Shown here in pieces: positions 50,524 to 62,994 of a stretch of DNA of 64,000 nucleotides. A program made the position numbers and the translations under genes. Numbering within the stretch: the stretch's first letter is position 1; each line of letters begins with the position of its first letter. The notes under the pieces are model-generated. The model searched no databases. It worked only from the letters and a program-made list of their open reading frames with translations, and was not told the DNA's origin. The stretch covers positions 38,475,502 to 38,539,501 of the forward strand of contig OX457031.1 in NCBI GenBank assembly GCA_949752745.1, written 5' to 3'. This stretch comes from Protula sp. h YS-2021. Taxonomy: Eukaryota; Annelida; Polychaeta; Sabellida; Serpulidae.

Positions 50524-53160
50524 TTTTGATGGCAGCCAGAAATAACAGAAAAAATTGCAATTTTCATAACCGGAGCAAAATACTTTTGATCTGTCAGTCT
50601 GTCAGTCAGTCTTGCTCATTCGCTGGTATTCACATGTTAGCCTTTTCCGGGGTTGTCTAATAGCTGGGATAGGCATAGCTTGCTGGCTGTTTGCCTTGTG
50701 AAACCTTAGGGGTTCGAACCGCCCACTTTTCGTGTTCCATTTTCAGACGGTTGTTTGCTTCTAAATCCTTCGCTCTACTTCCTGGGCCATTTTTGGGGCT
50801 GTGATGCCAGCACGCTGAGGAATATACCTGTTGTTGGGATGTTTACCCTTTCCTGGAGTACATTCTAATATGTTCCTGTGTAGCAAAATGTATAACATAA
50901 GATCACAGTTTGCCACCCACCCCCTTCCTCCATCTAGAAATGTTACAGTGAAATAATTTGTATTTAATTTGATCTGTTTTTGGAAACCATTGCGTCAAAA
51001 ATAAAAAGCTGAATTTGGGTTATCCCTTGGCTCTTTGCTGAAGCATTTTGACATGTTGCTTAAATAGGAAGCATATGTTGACCACTGCACCACACCACCA
51101 AAGACTCTGTTCGAATGACATGTCAGCTTTCATGAGTACGTAAAAGCTCTCCCCCACCCCTCCTCCCAATGTATTGCGTCATCGATCCGCTGTAAAACAA
51201 CTCACCTTTTTGAGGATCCTTAACTCAGTCTTAATTCCTTCGTTTTCTTTTCCGTTTGAGCCCGATAACTGACCAAATAGCAAGATATGAGCAAATGAGC
51301 TGGATTACAGACATAAAGACGGTCTGCAACCAAAAATGCATGTAATGACGTCATCAATGCCTTTAATCTTATTTCTACAGCTTTGTACTCCGATACGTTT
51401 TCTTCTATTTTTTGCCTTTCTTATTTGACGTGGGAAAAAGGGAAGCAGTAAGATAAAATTTCGAAGACAAAATTTCATATGCAAGGAAAGAACTAAACAG
51501 CTGGAATATGTATATCAAGAATGATTTTATGCCCCTTCGCTTATCTGCTAAAAAAATTTCTCAGCTATAAATAAGAGAGAAATTTAATGGGTTAATTTAC
51601 AATGTTTAGGGACATCCTATTGTGTTTTTATTTGGTTATATGAGAAACATTTGGTAAAGGCAGTTACCAAGGCCGCCCATGCGGGGTCTTAATCACCGCG
51701 TGAGTACGGACGGAGGGTTTGATGGTGGGGGGCGGGGGGGGGGGGGGTAGTCGGATTTAAGACGTCATTAATAGATTTAATTTTCGCTATACAGTAAAAC
51801 TTCGGAAAGGGGCCGCCAGTAAAACTGTATACCCAATTAGCGCCTCGTCGCTGCTGCATCGTTTATCAATGGCTGTAGCGACGCTCGAATAATGCGAATC
51901 TTTCTAAAAGTTGCAGATTCACATTCACAAATAATCGCAAAAAAGCCGAACATGGTCCTATTTAAGATGACAAATAAAGTACATAAACATCTTTCTTATG
52001 GACTGTATACGGCGGACACACAGCTAAATATTTTCTAGGTGTTCAGATCACAATATCATAATATCCACTAGAAGCAGTGATAGCACCACCAGGCTTTTTC
52101 ACGTATTTTGAACACCGTACAACGTCTTCACAAAGTTGTTCTGCTGACCTCTATACAGCTGCGAGAATGGTGTTTTTGAGCTTTCATTTCAGACTTTCTC
52201 CAACAAAAAGTTCCGTATATTTATATCTGACGTTTCGCAAACTCCAGATGATAACTATAGAATTGATTTGTCTTGGACCGTCTTTCACGGGCTTCATTAG
52301 AAAGATGCAGTCTATGCAACATTATAAAAATGTGACCTTATTTGCAATATGTTGTTATTTGTGGAAAGTCTATTTTAAGGGGAGGGATTCCAATGGACCA
52401 AAATATATAGAACCCTAGGTGCTCTAGTTTCTCTTTATTTAGCACTTAGACTTCTGTACTTCTTGACCGCCTGTCATTTGGTGTAAAGGTTCGCCGAGGA
52501 ACCCTTGCTACTTAAACACTGCTTTACAAATTCTTCACCACAGATAACAGCGTCCTTCCTTTAACATTCGACGTGGTTGGTCGTTATTTAAAAGGTTGCC
52601 TTGAACGTGATTTTAAGTAACCGAAAGCCTCCTATTACTTCCTTCGTAACATAAACCACCTTCATCGAATTCCTCACCGTAATTATTCACAATAACAACA
52701 AATTAAAATCTGAAATTAAAGTCATATTATCGTTTCTATTTCCGGTGAGTAACGCCTGTGTATTATTGTGCTCTAGCCAAGTTGCCGTCCTGAAGAAATC
52801 GCTGTTCTTTTGTTGTACTTTTAGATAGGATGAAAGTTGGTTCTTGGCAAAGGCTAAGTTTGATTCCGCAGTGTTTTCCAAATGACTTTAACCAAACTTT
52901 CTTTCAAAAGTTCGGCAAGATTATTACAAACTTGTGACCTTATTTGCAATATGGGGGGGGGGGGGGTGAGGAAAGAGGGGGCTTACCCCATAGGCTTTGG
53001 CCGAAAGGCAGAGCATACATCCATCCAAAAAACAAAAACAGATAGGGTTGACCATGTGAAGGGGAGCTTCCCATGGGATTTAGCGGAACGACAGAGCATG
53101 CTAGCCCTGCATTCATTTGGCACGCAAATAAAGGATGATGACATGTTGTGAAATCCACAA
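50524..53160. other. Intergenic, nothing recognised
   Basis: Contains G-run tracts (51727-51748, 52953-52968). No supported exon or RNA gene. Confidence 0.4.
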
Positions 53161-53720
53161 TTTACCTTGATTTTCAAGGTCAAAGTCAAATTTAGGCCAT
53201 AATATTGTTTCACCTCAAAATGGTTTCCAGGAAACTCCTCCTGCAAGGAATGGCGTTGGAAGACGTTGGAAGACATCATTTCACAGAGGTAAAGAGGTCA
53301 ATGAGTCGTCGCGAAATCCCGAAAACTGCAAGGTTAAGGTCAAATTGAGGTCAAAATATTTTTTAAAACCCCTATTCGTCACGAAGAATGGTTAGAATTA
53401 GCCCTCAAATCCTTGTTTGAAGATATGAACGGTTTCAGCAGGGAGTAATCTCGCTGTCTGAATCTCGACAAATAGGGTGAAGGTCAAGGTCATGGTTATA
53501 TATCGAAAATCGTTAGAGAACGCTTGACCATTATCTCGAAAACGGTTAGAGATAGAGTGGTTTTGAGCTCATTTTGAACGCTTTGGGCCTAAAAGACGTT
53601 GTATGACACATGTCTCGTTGATCTTGACCTCCTCAGTCATGGTCAGGGCCAAAAACAGGAAATCGGCAATTTGTCGCAAACGGTTAGAAATAGAGCGAAA
53701 CAGTTAGAGATTTGTTTGTG
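53160..53720. repeat. Diverged dispersed repeat (TTGACC/AAGGTCAA family)
   Basis: Shares CGAAAACGGTTAGAGATAGA, TTGACCTCC..CATGGTCA and AAGGTCAAGGTCA motifs with 29280-30975, in mixed orientation. Confidence 0.5.
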
Positions 53721-53762
53721 ACCAGATATATTGTGTCTCCCCCACATCCACCTATCCCGCAG

Positions 53763-53822
53763 CGTGGAGGCGCATATAGAAAACGCGGTCGTCGAAAAAA
53801 TGCCGAACAAGGAACAACACAG
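53763..53822 (+). CDS. Possible 60-bp internal exon (weak)
   Basis: A pyrimidine-rich tract ending CCTATCCCGCAG precedes a 60-base open stretch encoding a basic peptide (RGGAYRKRGRRKNAEQGTTQ) followed by CAG|GTAACT. Length is a multiple of three and both splice sites are good. No neighbouring exon was found, so this may be coincidence or part of an upstream gene. Confidence 0.2.
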
Positions 53823-54566
53823 GTAACTTAATGCAGATACAAGTTCGCTTGCTTTCTCGTTTCTAGAAAACAAACGCAAGGAAGGGGATGAATAGCAATA
53901 GATACCCAGTAAGCTGACTTTACTTTTAGCACAAAACGATGGAGGTTTAAAAGCCAATCAAATATTGTTCCAAAACAAAAACCGCATTAAATAGTGATAA
54001 GTATTGGTGAAGCTTAATTTGGGTCACTTGTCTAAGATTTATCGGTTCTACGTCTCATGCTGGTTCCAAAATCAACTGGCTCAAATTTAACTTTGGATAG
54101 AATAACCATAGCATTTTTTAAAGCCTGATGTATCCGTATGATGTTAGATCAGTATCCTCACCTCTCCCCCCCCCCCCCCCAAAAAAAAAAAACACACAAA
54201 AAAAACAACAAAGTTCCTATATCACACACAGTCGTCTGTTCATCTGGATCATGCCAGCGGCATCAGTGGACGAACAGATGAACAGACAAAAATAAAGATG
54301 TCTCTGATAAAGGCCGGGAGAAAACAGTAATTACTATTTATATTTATGTAGTGCTCTTTTGAATATCTGCAACACGTTTGAAAAACCTCTTGGCTATAAT
54401 CTGGAACTTGAAGAAAAAACTCAGGACATAGGAAAATTTTGCGTCTTGACATTCTTTAACCAGTATAAGAAAGAAGAAATGATGGATGCTGTGATTGTGG
54501 AGGTAACAAGTGTGATAGATAAGTAGAGATTCACGAGCTTAAATTAGCGAGCGAGGGATGAGACCG

Positions 54567-54574
54567 TATAAAAG
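54567..54574 (+). promoter_or_regulatory. TATA box TATAAAAG of the TGF-beta-type gene
   Basis: GACCGTATAAAAGGAGCTG, 254 bp upstream of the ATG at 54821; an ATTGGTTAAT motif follows at 54590. Confidence 0.6.
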
Positions 54575-54820
54575 GAGCTGTCTGAGAGTCATTGGTTAAT
54601 CATTCTCTGCGAGCTGAGTGCCGCAAAAAGTACCAAAACAACGCGGATCTGCAATGGCATTTCTGTACGCTTATCTCTGATCGACTTTACTCCAGATAGC
54701 GACCGACAAGCGAGAACTAACAAAGAGATAGACAACGTAAATAACATCAAAAGTAAATTTTCCTGCCCAAGTTGCAATATTGTTTTGGGATAAGAATTTA
54801 TATTGTTATTATCAAAGACA

Positions 54821-55400
54821 ATGACAAAGAAATTGGTGATATCCTTGTGCTGTATAGTGATCCTGAGCATCTGTCCAAGTTTTGGATGGCATTGGTATGA
54901 ACCTGCAGAGAAGGATACACCGGAAGTAAGTGAACGTCACCACCACGACATGACGTTGTCACGTCTACCGCGTGATGCGCCAGATGCGGACAGTCGCGAC
55001 CGCTCCGGGCATTCACCACGCAGGCAAAGAAGACCAAAACAACAGTGGCGTACAACCCCCAGTACACCACCATCGGCGCAACCCGGCCCGTATTTGACAG
55101 GTGACATTAATGTTATCTCACCAAACGGAAACCATGGTAACACCAGTAGTGACACCAATATCACTGAACTGAGGTGCTCCTCCTGTGAAATGCGACAGCA
55201 ACGTCGACAGCTACGCATTGCAATGATTCAAAAAGACATTTTGCGTAAGCTTAAGCTTTCTGCACCCCCAACCATCAACTCCAGCAGACCAGATATAACA
55301 CTGCTTCCCGACAACATCTTCAATCCCCCAACGCCCGAATCTCAAGGCCCAGCTACAGATCCAGACGGCAATTTCCAAAACTTGATTTTTGGTGAACCAC
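54821..55400 (+). CDS. First coding exon of a TGF-beta superfamily ligand (myostatin/GDF11- or activin-like)
   Basis: The ATG at 54821 starts MTKKLVISLCCIVILSICPS, a clear signal peptide, and the exon ends at CCAC|GTGAGTAT after 193 codons plus one base. The diagnostic stretch is LRCSSCEMRQQRRQLRIAMI followed by QKDILRKLKLSAPPTI. The C-x-x-C (119, 122), I-x-x-x-IL-x-KL-x-L and x-PP pattern is that of the latency-associated propeptide of myostatin/GDF8/GDF11 and activins. A Pro/Arg-rich region with RRQRRP (~66-72) could be a basic processing site, and three N-glycosylation sequons are present (NTS, NIT, NSS). The mature cystine-knot domain must lie in later exons; I found none in the window. 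A TATA box is upstream. Partial gene. Confidence 0.8.
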
Positions 55401-57495
55401 GTGAGTATCTTTTTCTTTTACAGTAGCTTTATTTCTTGAACTCGTCGTATGTAATTATTCGTGACACTGTTTTCAAGTTTTTAACAGTAATTTCACGCCC
55501 AATCTGGTATAGTTACATTATCCTGTATTCGAAACAGACAAAATAATCACTTATTGAACATCTCGTTTGAATTGTCTCCTATCTTGTATTTAGCAATGTT
55601 TAATATTTAAAGGCCTAGTTTATATTTAAAACAAAAAAAATCTAGTAGAAAACTTGCAAACTGGACCACCAGATTTTAGGGATGGTCTGTTTTGAAGTTA
55701 TCTTTGATTTTACACATGCCCTCAAAAACACAATAAAGTTGAAAACGCAGGTGATTTGATAAACCGTCACTCATTTATTTTCTTCTCTGGACAACCTTGT
55801 GTGAACAGTCTTCATTATAAGATGCCGTGAACTATTTTTCCACTACTTATAATACTTTCTTCAGTGTCCAGTCTTCATGGTTCTTGCATATTTAATATGC
55901 AGCTAGATTGACTGCTAAGTTGATAAGACCGTATAAGGGTGACATGATGACGTCACAATGATGATGTCCTGATGATGTCTTCACAACAGACATCTGTGAA
56001 AGCAGTAACTGGCAGTGCTTGGTTGAAGACTTTTTTTTGGGGGGGGGAGGGGGGATGGGTGGATGCGAGAATCAAGCTCTAGTCTGTTACTGTTGCTGCA
56101 TTCATGTTGAACAATGTTGGACGCCAACACATGGTACGAGGGACCGTAACTAGATTAATGGTAACTAGAGGCTCAGAGAGACACAATTCCTCGTGTAACG
56201 GGGATGCTCTGTGAAATCGGTGCTTAGATCGATTCGCGAAGTTCCATACAACTAGTTTTACATTTTCAGTTTCGACAAAAGTTAAGTTTTATATTTAAAA
56301 AAAAAAAGATGTTTTGGCCATTTTCAATGACTGTTTTGTTCGTGTGTGTGAAATTTTAAAGAAATAATTATAAAAAAAGTTTTGGAGACACGGATTGGAA
56401 GACGCATTCAATTTTCAGACGTAGTTCTAACAAATTTCAAAATACTGCCATTTCACAGTTTTACTCTATATATGTGTGAGAACTTTTAATAATCGAAAAT
56501 TTTTTTTGCACAATTTCATGAATCTAAAAACACGACTTTGCACACATTCCGCATGTGTTTTAGCCTTGCGTAAAATTTCAAAACGATCCGAAGTATAGAG
56601 TCGAAGATATAATCCGGACACAACATTGGAGATATTGTGTGAGAAAAAGCAAAATACGCTTTTTCGTGACTAATAACTGCAGATCGACTTCTATCTTTCT
56701 GTATTTTATTTCCTTTTTATATAGTTTTAATGATAGTGTAAAAGAAAATGAAAGCCCTTTTTTCATTCTACCCAAAAAAAACTCTGTTCACACAGAAAAA
56801 GTTTTCAACAGCACCTAAAACTGGTGTTTAGAAGCAACCCAAAAAACACATTGTTTTCAAAATAATTATTTAAATTTAACACATATTTTTTTTACAAAAT
56901 AAGTCTTATGTTCCGCAGGCTTGAAGCAGTCACACTGGCAAGCAACGCCAAAGGGCGATAACGACTAACGATAAAAGTTATACTTTAAATCAAACATTAA
57001 GCAAAAAATTAAGGTTTATGCTTTATTTTAAGTAAGACCACATCTAAATATTCGTGATGGTATACATTTTTCATAAATTACATTCTTTCTAAATTTCAAA
57101 CTACATAAATCATGTTCCACTCTCTAGATACATAACAGCATAAATAATTTAGTTTCAATCTTTAAAATAAAAATAAAATAAAAATAAATTTGGCTGATAC
57201 CATTTTGCCATGAAGCATATTATTTCATTTACACTTCGCCATGCAAACTGGGTGCCATTTTGTCTAGTGAAACTGCGCCCTCATCTAGCTTCATTGTAAA
57301 TTTACAAAACATAATTTCCTGTGCTTCATCAACAGCTTTAATGCAGTTGCGGACAGTTGTAATAATGTTTGTAACATAATTCTTTCACTTTGCAATCACA
57401 TACAGCTTGAATAAAAGTCAATTTTGACTTCCTTTTTTAAATTAAAAAACGTTATAAGCATAAAAATGACAAAAATTGAAATGCGGAGTTCTTAA
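55401..57495. other. Probable first intron of the TGF-beta-type gene
   Basis: Begins with the GTGAGTAT donor. AT-rich, no further exon recognised. The intron probably extends past the MITE and palindrome to the right. Confidence 0.45.
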
Positions 57496-58033
57496 CCCAT
57501 CAAACATTAAGACGTCAGAATGACATCGGGTCGACGTCGTGACCCGACGTTTCCGACGTCGGACTGACATACCGGTTTTGGTTGTATATGAAATGGAACC
57601 GACGTCGGGTTTTCAATGTCAGAATGACGTCGGGTTCCCACCTAAATCCGACGTCGGAATTATGTCGGTTATAGGTTGTATATGAAATCATTCAACTGCT
57701 GCTGTGAAATACCTACGAAAGCATTTTCCACGTAAATTTTTACAATCTAGGAAGAAAAATACCGACGCGCCATCAAAATTCTAGAATTTTCAAGTAAAAA
57801 TTACGTTTTTTTCTTCCTCTTTTTCAAAATGACTCCCATTTCCGGTGAGCGATAATAAATGTTCATCGCCTTTTGGTCGGAATAAAGTCGGGTTTTTCGG
57901 GGAAATAGGTCGTGACGTAATTCTAACCATTTTACAACCTTATTTTATTCAGAATATGGTTGTGAAGTCGTTGCGACCAAAATCCAACCTTTTTTTCCAA
58001 CCAAAAAAAAAAAGACGTCGGTTGTTTGCTGGG
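57496..58033. mobile_element. MITE-like element with GACGTC-rich ends
   Basis: The left end CCCATCAAACATTAAGACGTC and the right end in reverse (CCCAGCAAACAACCGACGTC) form imperfect inverted repeats. Inside are repeated GACGTCGG/CCGACGTC motifs and two copies of GGTTGTATATGAAAT. About 540 bp, non-coding. The target duplication is not clear. Confidence 0.6.
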
Positions 58034-58499
58034 AAGAGTTGAAATGCATATAATATATATAACAACATCAGACTGCCACTATCACCTTTAAAACGTGTGG
58101 TTTTACAAGCAGGATCGCCTCTCTCCCTCCCCCTTGGTACTTGGATGGCTGACCCCTGATTTCCGTATGATTTGGCGGCAAAGGAAAACGCCGAAAAAAG
58201 ATATATACCAGGTCACTTTTCATGTCTGTTTTTTCAAAAACCGGGCGATCAAATACTTGCGCTTCCCTCTGATTCTTACGTTTAAATCTTCATTTTGATT
58301 TTCTAAAAGGCCTGTTGTGACTGCCAGTCCCAGTGAGCAACAATAGTTTGTGTGTACTTGTATCTCCTGCGCCTGTACAACGTTGAGCGAGAAAGATGTT
58401 TCGACTTTTATATACTACCAAATTAAGACGTCTGTCCATCATTGCGACAAAGACGTTTGTTCCGTTCTGTTTTGTCCGCTGTACCGAAATGTCCGCTAA

Positions 58500-58800
58500 T
58501 TACAAGCTGTTCCAAAATGTCCGCTAACCCCGTTCCAAAGTATCCGCTCGTTCCAAAGTGTCCGCTAACCCTGTTCCAAAGTATCCGCTCGTTCCATAAT
58601 GTCCGCTAAACCTGTTCCAAAGTATCCGCTCGTTCCATAATGTCCGCTAAACCTGTTCCAAAGTATCCGCTCGTTCCATAATGTCCGCTAAACCTGTTCC
58701 AAAGTATCCGCTCGTTCCATAATGTCCGCTAAACCTGTTCCAAAGTGTCCGCTCGTCCTGGTTTGTCCGCTAACCCCGTTCCGTTTTATCCGCTGGTAGT
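58500..58800. repeat. 41-bp tandem array, left arm
   Basis: Four full copies of GTTCCAAAGTATCCGCTC + GTTCCATAATGTCCGCTAAA + CCT plus diverged half units at both ends. Confidence 0.9.
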
Positions 58801-58839
58801 GTCCGCTAAATCTTCAATTTTTAACCCAACCTACTTTGT

Positions 58840-59225
58840 CTTGTGACTTTTTTGTGACTATGTAACATCATGTGACATTATGTGACACTATGTGACTTTA
58901 TGTGACTATGTAACATCATGTGACATTATGTGACATTATGTGACTTTATGTGACTATGTAACATCATGTCACATTTTGTGACTTTATGTGACTTTATGTG
59001 ACTCTGTGACATCATGTGACATTTACGACTTTATGTGACTCTGTGACATTATGTGACTCTGTGAGATTATGTGACTCTGTGACATCATGTGACATTATGT
59101 GACTCTGGGAGATTATGTGACTATGTGACATTATGTGACTTTATATGACTCTGTTACATCATGAGACATTATGTGACATCATGTGACTATGTGACATCAT
59201 ATGGCTATATGACTATGTGAGGACT
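58840..59225. repeat. TATGTGAC-type tandem array, left arm
   Basis: Units of 9-10 bp such as TATGTGACT, CATGTGACA and CTGTGACAT, repeated about 35 times. Confidence 0.9.
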
Positions 59226-59292
59226 ATGTAATTGCTATGTCAGCATAATTAGTCTAACTATGTATGTAATTATCAGACTGTTCATTAGACCA

Positions 59293-59365
59293 GCTCTGTT
59301 AGCTCACTTGGCAGAGCAGCGGACTCGTAAGCTGAAGATCGGTGGTTCGATCCCACCTAGGGGCA
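59293..59365 (+). tRNA. tRNA-Thr(CGT)-like gene, left arm
   Basis: Exactly 73 nt in tRNA layout: D stem GCTC/GAGC, anticodon loop CTCGTAA, T arm GGTGG-TTCGATC-CCACC. Box A (TAGCTCACTTGG) and box B (GGTTCGATCCC) fit Pol III promoters, and a T run follows. The acceptor stem has two mismatches (6-67, 7-66) and the anticodon stem two (27-43, 31-39), so it is probably a tRNA-derived pseudogene rather than a functional tRNA. Confidence 0.65.
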
Positions 59366-60563
59366 AACATAACTTTTCGTTTTTTGTTTGTTTTCTGTTT
59401 GGTTTTTGTTTGTTTTTAACATGGCCATATTTCTATGCCTTTTTTCATTGATAATATTTAATTAGTCATATTTCAGTGGTTCTATTACAGTAAAAACTCA
59501 TACACACAAAGCGTAGGAATAAGTATATGAAAGACCTCAGAGCGTGAGAACGATCAATAAATTTGAGAACATCAAAGGCCTAGACCGTGCGAACGATCGA
59601 TAAATTTGAGAAGGAATGGGATTTTCCCCACGCTAAGTCTAATGTTATATTTTATGTTATAGTAGTGGGAAAATGGTGGTTCGAAAGCACATTTAACAAA
59701 TGTAGATTTTAGAAAACATATGATGCATAAAATAAGTTTGAACATTTTACCATGCTACTAATTCGAATGCTTTGAAGTCATAGTAGGGGGAAAACGATGC
59801 TTCGAGACCAAGTTTAACAAATTTAGTTTTTGATAACATATGATATATAAAATAGGTTTTAGCATTTTAGCATGCTACTTATTCGAATGTTCTTAAGTCA
59901 TGTTGAACATGTTGAACAATTGTTGAACTTGTTTAAAAAATTGTTGAACAATATTATGACGCAATATGTTCCAATAAAAATTCGAACACGTCTTTGAATG
60001 GTCTTGTCATTCGAACATATGTTTGAATGGTGTGCTCTTCTCACAAAAAAAAACTTATGTCTTATGTCAAACTTTTTTATACATCATGTTGTCAAAAAAA
60101 AACGAAATTTGATAAAGTTGGTTTCAAAGCATCGTTTTCCCCCTACTATGACTTCAAAGCATTCGAATTAGTAGCATGGTAAAATGTTCAAACTTATTTT
60201 ATGCATCATATGTTTTCTAAAATCTACATTTGTTAAATGTGCTTTCGAACCACCATTTTCCCACTACTATAACATAAAATATAACATTAGACTTAGCGTG
60301 GGGAAAATCCCATTCCTTCTCAAATTTATCGATCGTTCGCACGGTCTAGGCCTTTGATGTTCTCAAATTTATTGATCGTTCTCACGCTCTGAGGTCTTTC
60401 ATATACTTATTCCTACGCTTTGTGTGTATGAGTTTTTACTGTAATAGAACCACTGAAATATGACTAATTAAATATTATCAATGAAAAAAGGCATAGAAAT
60501 ATGGCCATGTTAAAAACAAACAAAAACCAAACAGAAAACAAACAAAAAACGAAAAGTTATGTT

Positions 60564-60636
60564 TGCCCCTAGGTGGGATCGAACCACCGATCTTCAGCTT
60601 ACGAGTCCGCTGCTCTGCCAAGTGAGCTAACAGAGC
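60564..60636 (-). tRNA. tRNA-Thr(CGT)-like gene, right arm
   Basis: Identical inverted copy of the left-arm tRNA-like gene, including its stem mismatches. Confidence 0.65.
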
Positions 60637-60699
60637 TGGTCTAATGAACAGTCTGATAATTACATACATAGTTAGACTAATTATGCTGACATAGCAATT

Positions 60700-61085
60700 A
60701 CATAGTCCTCACATAGTCATATAGCCATATGATGTCACATAGTCACATGATGTCACATAATGTCTCATGATGTAACAGAGTCATATAAAGTCACATAATG
60801 TCACATAGTCACATAATCTCCCAGAGTCACATAATGTCACATGATGTCACAGAGTCACATAATCTCACAGAGTCACATAATGTCACAGAGTCACATAAAG
60901 TCGTAAATGTCACATGATGTCACAGAGTCACATAAAGTCACATAAAGTCACAAAATGTGACATGATGTTACATAGTCACATAAAGTCACATAATGTCACA
61001 TAATGTCACATGATGTTACATAGTCACATAAAGTCACATAGTGTCACATAATGTCACATGATGTTACATAGTCACAAAAAAGTCA
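60700..61085. repeat. GTCACATA-type tandem array, right arm
   Basis: Inverse of the left-arm array. Confidence 0.9.
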
Positions 61086-61124
61086 CAAGACAAAGTAGGT
61101 TGGGTTAAAAATTGAAGATTTAGC

Positions 61125-61345
61125 GGACACTACCAGCGGATAAAACGGAACGGGGTTAGCGGACATTATGGAACGAGCGGACACTTTGGAACAGGTTTAG
61201 CGGACATTATGGAACGAGCGGATACTTTGGAACAGGTTTAGCGGACATTATGGAACGAGCGGATACTTTGGAACAGGGTTAGCGGACACTTTGGAACGAG
61301 CGGATACTTTGGAACGGGGTTAGCGGACATTTTGGAACAGCTTGT
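61125..61345. repeat. 41-bp tandem array, right arm
   Basis: Inverse of the left-arm array with about two fewer units: the arm lengths differ by 82 bp. Confidence 0.85.
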
Positions 61346-61395
61346 AATTAGCGGACATTTCGGTACAGCGGACAAAACAGAACGGAACAGACGTT

Positions 61396-62990
61396 GGATG
61401 AACCTTGCAATTTGGTCGCGACGAAAAACAACCGAATGTAACTGTATAGAAAGACTGGGAATTAGTTGATAGATGGCGCGACCTCAAGTAGGCGTTAATT
61501 CGACGTCACAATGTTTGCTGTGCAGTGTTGGAGTTCGGTTGATACTTGGATGTTGGCCCTTCTCTTTCCCAAACAGAGCTACTCAGTCCCAGGTAAAGGA
61601 ATTTCCGGGGGAAGGCGAGCTGTGGCTGCTTATGTGCAGTCATTCAATGAGGTCGCAAATGTTGCGGGCGGTGACGTCATCCTGAAGTTATCGGTAAATT
61701 CGCTCATAAAGGAGGCCTGTCCGAAAATTCTATATTACTGATACTTATCGTTTAAAAACCATCTGATCTTAAAGCTGTTAACTGTGTTGCTTCAAATAAG
61801 ATTTAAACTATGGGTGTTATTACAGTTTCAAAGTTTTTGGATTAAACGGTAACAGTTTAAATTAAATTTCAAAATGAAGCTTCGATGCCATTTTAATAGT
61901 TAATTGTTTTTAGAATTTATTTGTTTTTTTTTTTTTCAAGTATCAGAGTGAAGCAAAATTACAGAATTTGTGATTAAAAATATAAGGGTAAAACATGATT
62001 TATCACATAGGATTTGTGAAACGTGTATGTATATATTTTTTTCACTTTGTCTCTTAATACCTTAATACAAAAGTCACAGGCTAATTTGTTTGTCTCAAAT
62101 GGTCTTGACTTCATAAAATCATCCATTTAAAGAAAAAAAACATGCTTTCAATGTTTATGTGCTTATATATAAAATTACTCTAAACTTAAATGTTGATAAT
62201 TTAACATATATTTAAAAACACAAGCCAGAAACAGACAATTAAAGCTGTTGACATGTCCGACAAGTGCCTTCCATTACTCACTGGGTTTGCTCGACCTGCC
62301 ACTGAATCCAGACACACGCATCCATTACATTCTTAATTGGCAATGTTTTGAAAAGGTAAAAATCGCAACGCGATGAATGTTCATATTCGAGTTTTTGACA
62401 CCGTTTTCCCCAATGTAAGACATCTGGGTGGAGGAGAGAACTTAAAGTGTTGTTTTTTGTGCACTTGTCAAAAAAGACGGTGGCTTTTTTATTTAGCCTA
62501 ATTGTTTTTTATACACTACATGTGAAGGTGTTATTTGATAGGAGATATCCGTGTTTATTACTTCATGCAGTTTTTTTACAGTTACTGTAAAAATCGGTCC
62601 TTGGTAAATTTTAAGACGGTTTTGAATTTTGCCGTTACCACTTTTTTCATTAAGTCCATTCTATTCGGAAGGCCCTTTTTTTGTTCTGCGTCATTGAAAG
62701 TACGTAAAATTAGGACTGAAGCAGCAAACAATCAAAGTTAGCAGCAGAGTTTTATACTTTCATTGCTCTTTTTATATCCGGTTGCATTTGGTTCCATTTA
62801 AACATTAAAAATGTTGCTTTGATATTTTCTCATGCCCCCAATTATCCATTGAAGTTTAGGTTAATTGTGTTCACATATTTCACTGCAACCACCAAGATAT
62901 TATACAAATGGTAAAAACAGTTACGGAAAGTTTGACTCCGTTAAAACAACCAGGTATCGTGAATGCTAAAAGTATCATAAACGCACGCAA
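61396..62990. other. No supported gene
   Basis: A protein-like frame at 61473-61741 (two overlapping frames) has no convincing match; it contains a possible CAG|GTAAAG splice site. AT-rich elsewhere. Confidence 0.35.
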
Positions 62991-62994
62991 AGTA

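Larger units (their letters stand above)
58458..61389. mobile_element. Large palindromic (foldback) element with 6-bp duplication
   Basis: Flanked by GACGTT on both sides (58452-58457, 61390-61395). Ends TGTTCCGTTCTGTTTTGTCC and inverse. Arms of about 1.36 and 1.28 kb are near-identical inverted copies around a ~290-bp loop (about 59819-60110). Each arm contains, outside to inside, a 41-bp tandem array (GTTCCA..GTCCGCT units), a TATGTGAC-type tandem array, a tRNA-Thr-like gene and a unique block. No transposase frame: non-autonomous. It lies downstream of the TGF-beta-type first exon, probably in its intron. Confidence 0.9.

Noticed and set aside
59260..60669. Two identical 63-residue frames in opposite orientation
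   Set aside because: They run through the tRNA-like genes in the two arms of the palindrome; not proteins.
61473..61741. Possible exon downstream of the palindrome
   Set aside because: Two overlapping frames with no recognisable domain and no resemblance to a TGF-beta mature region.
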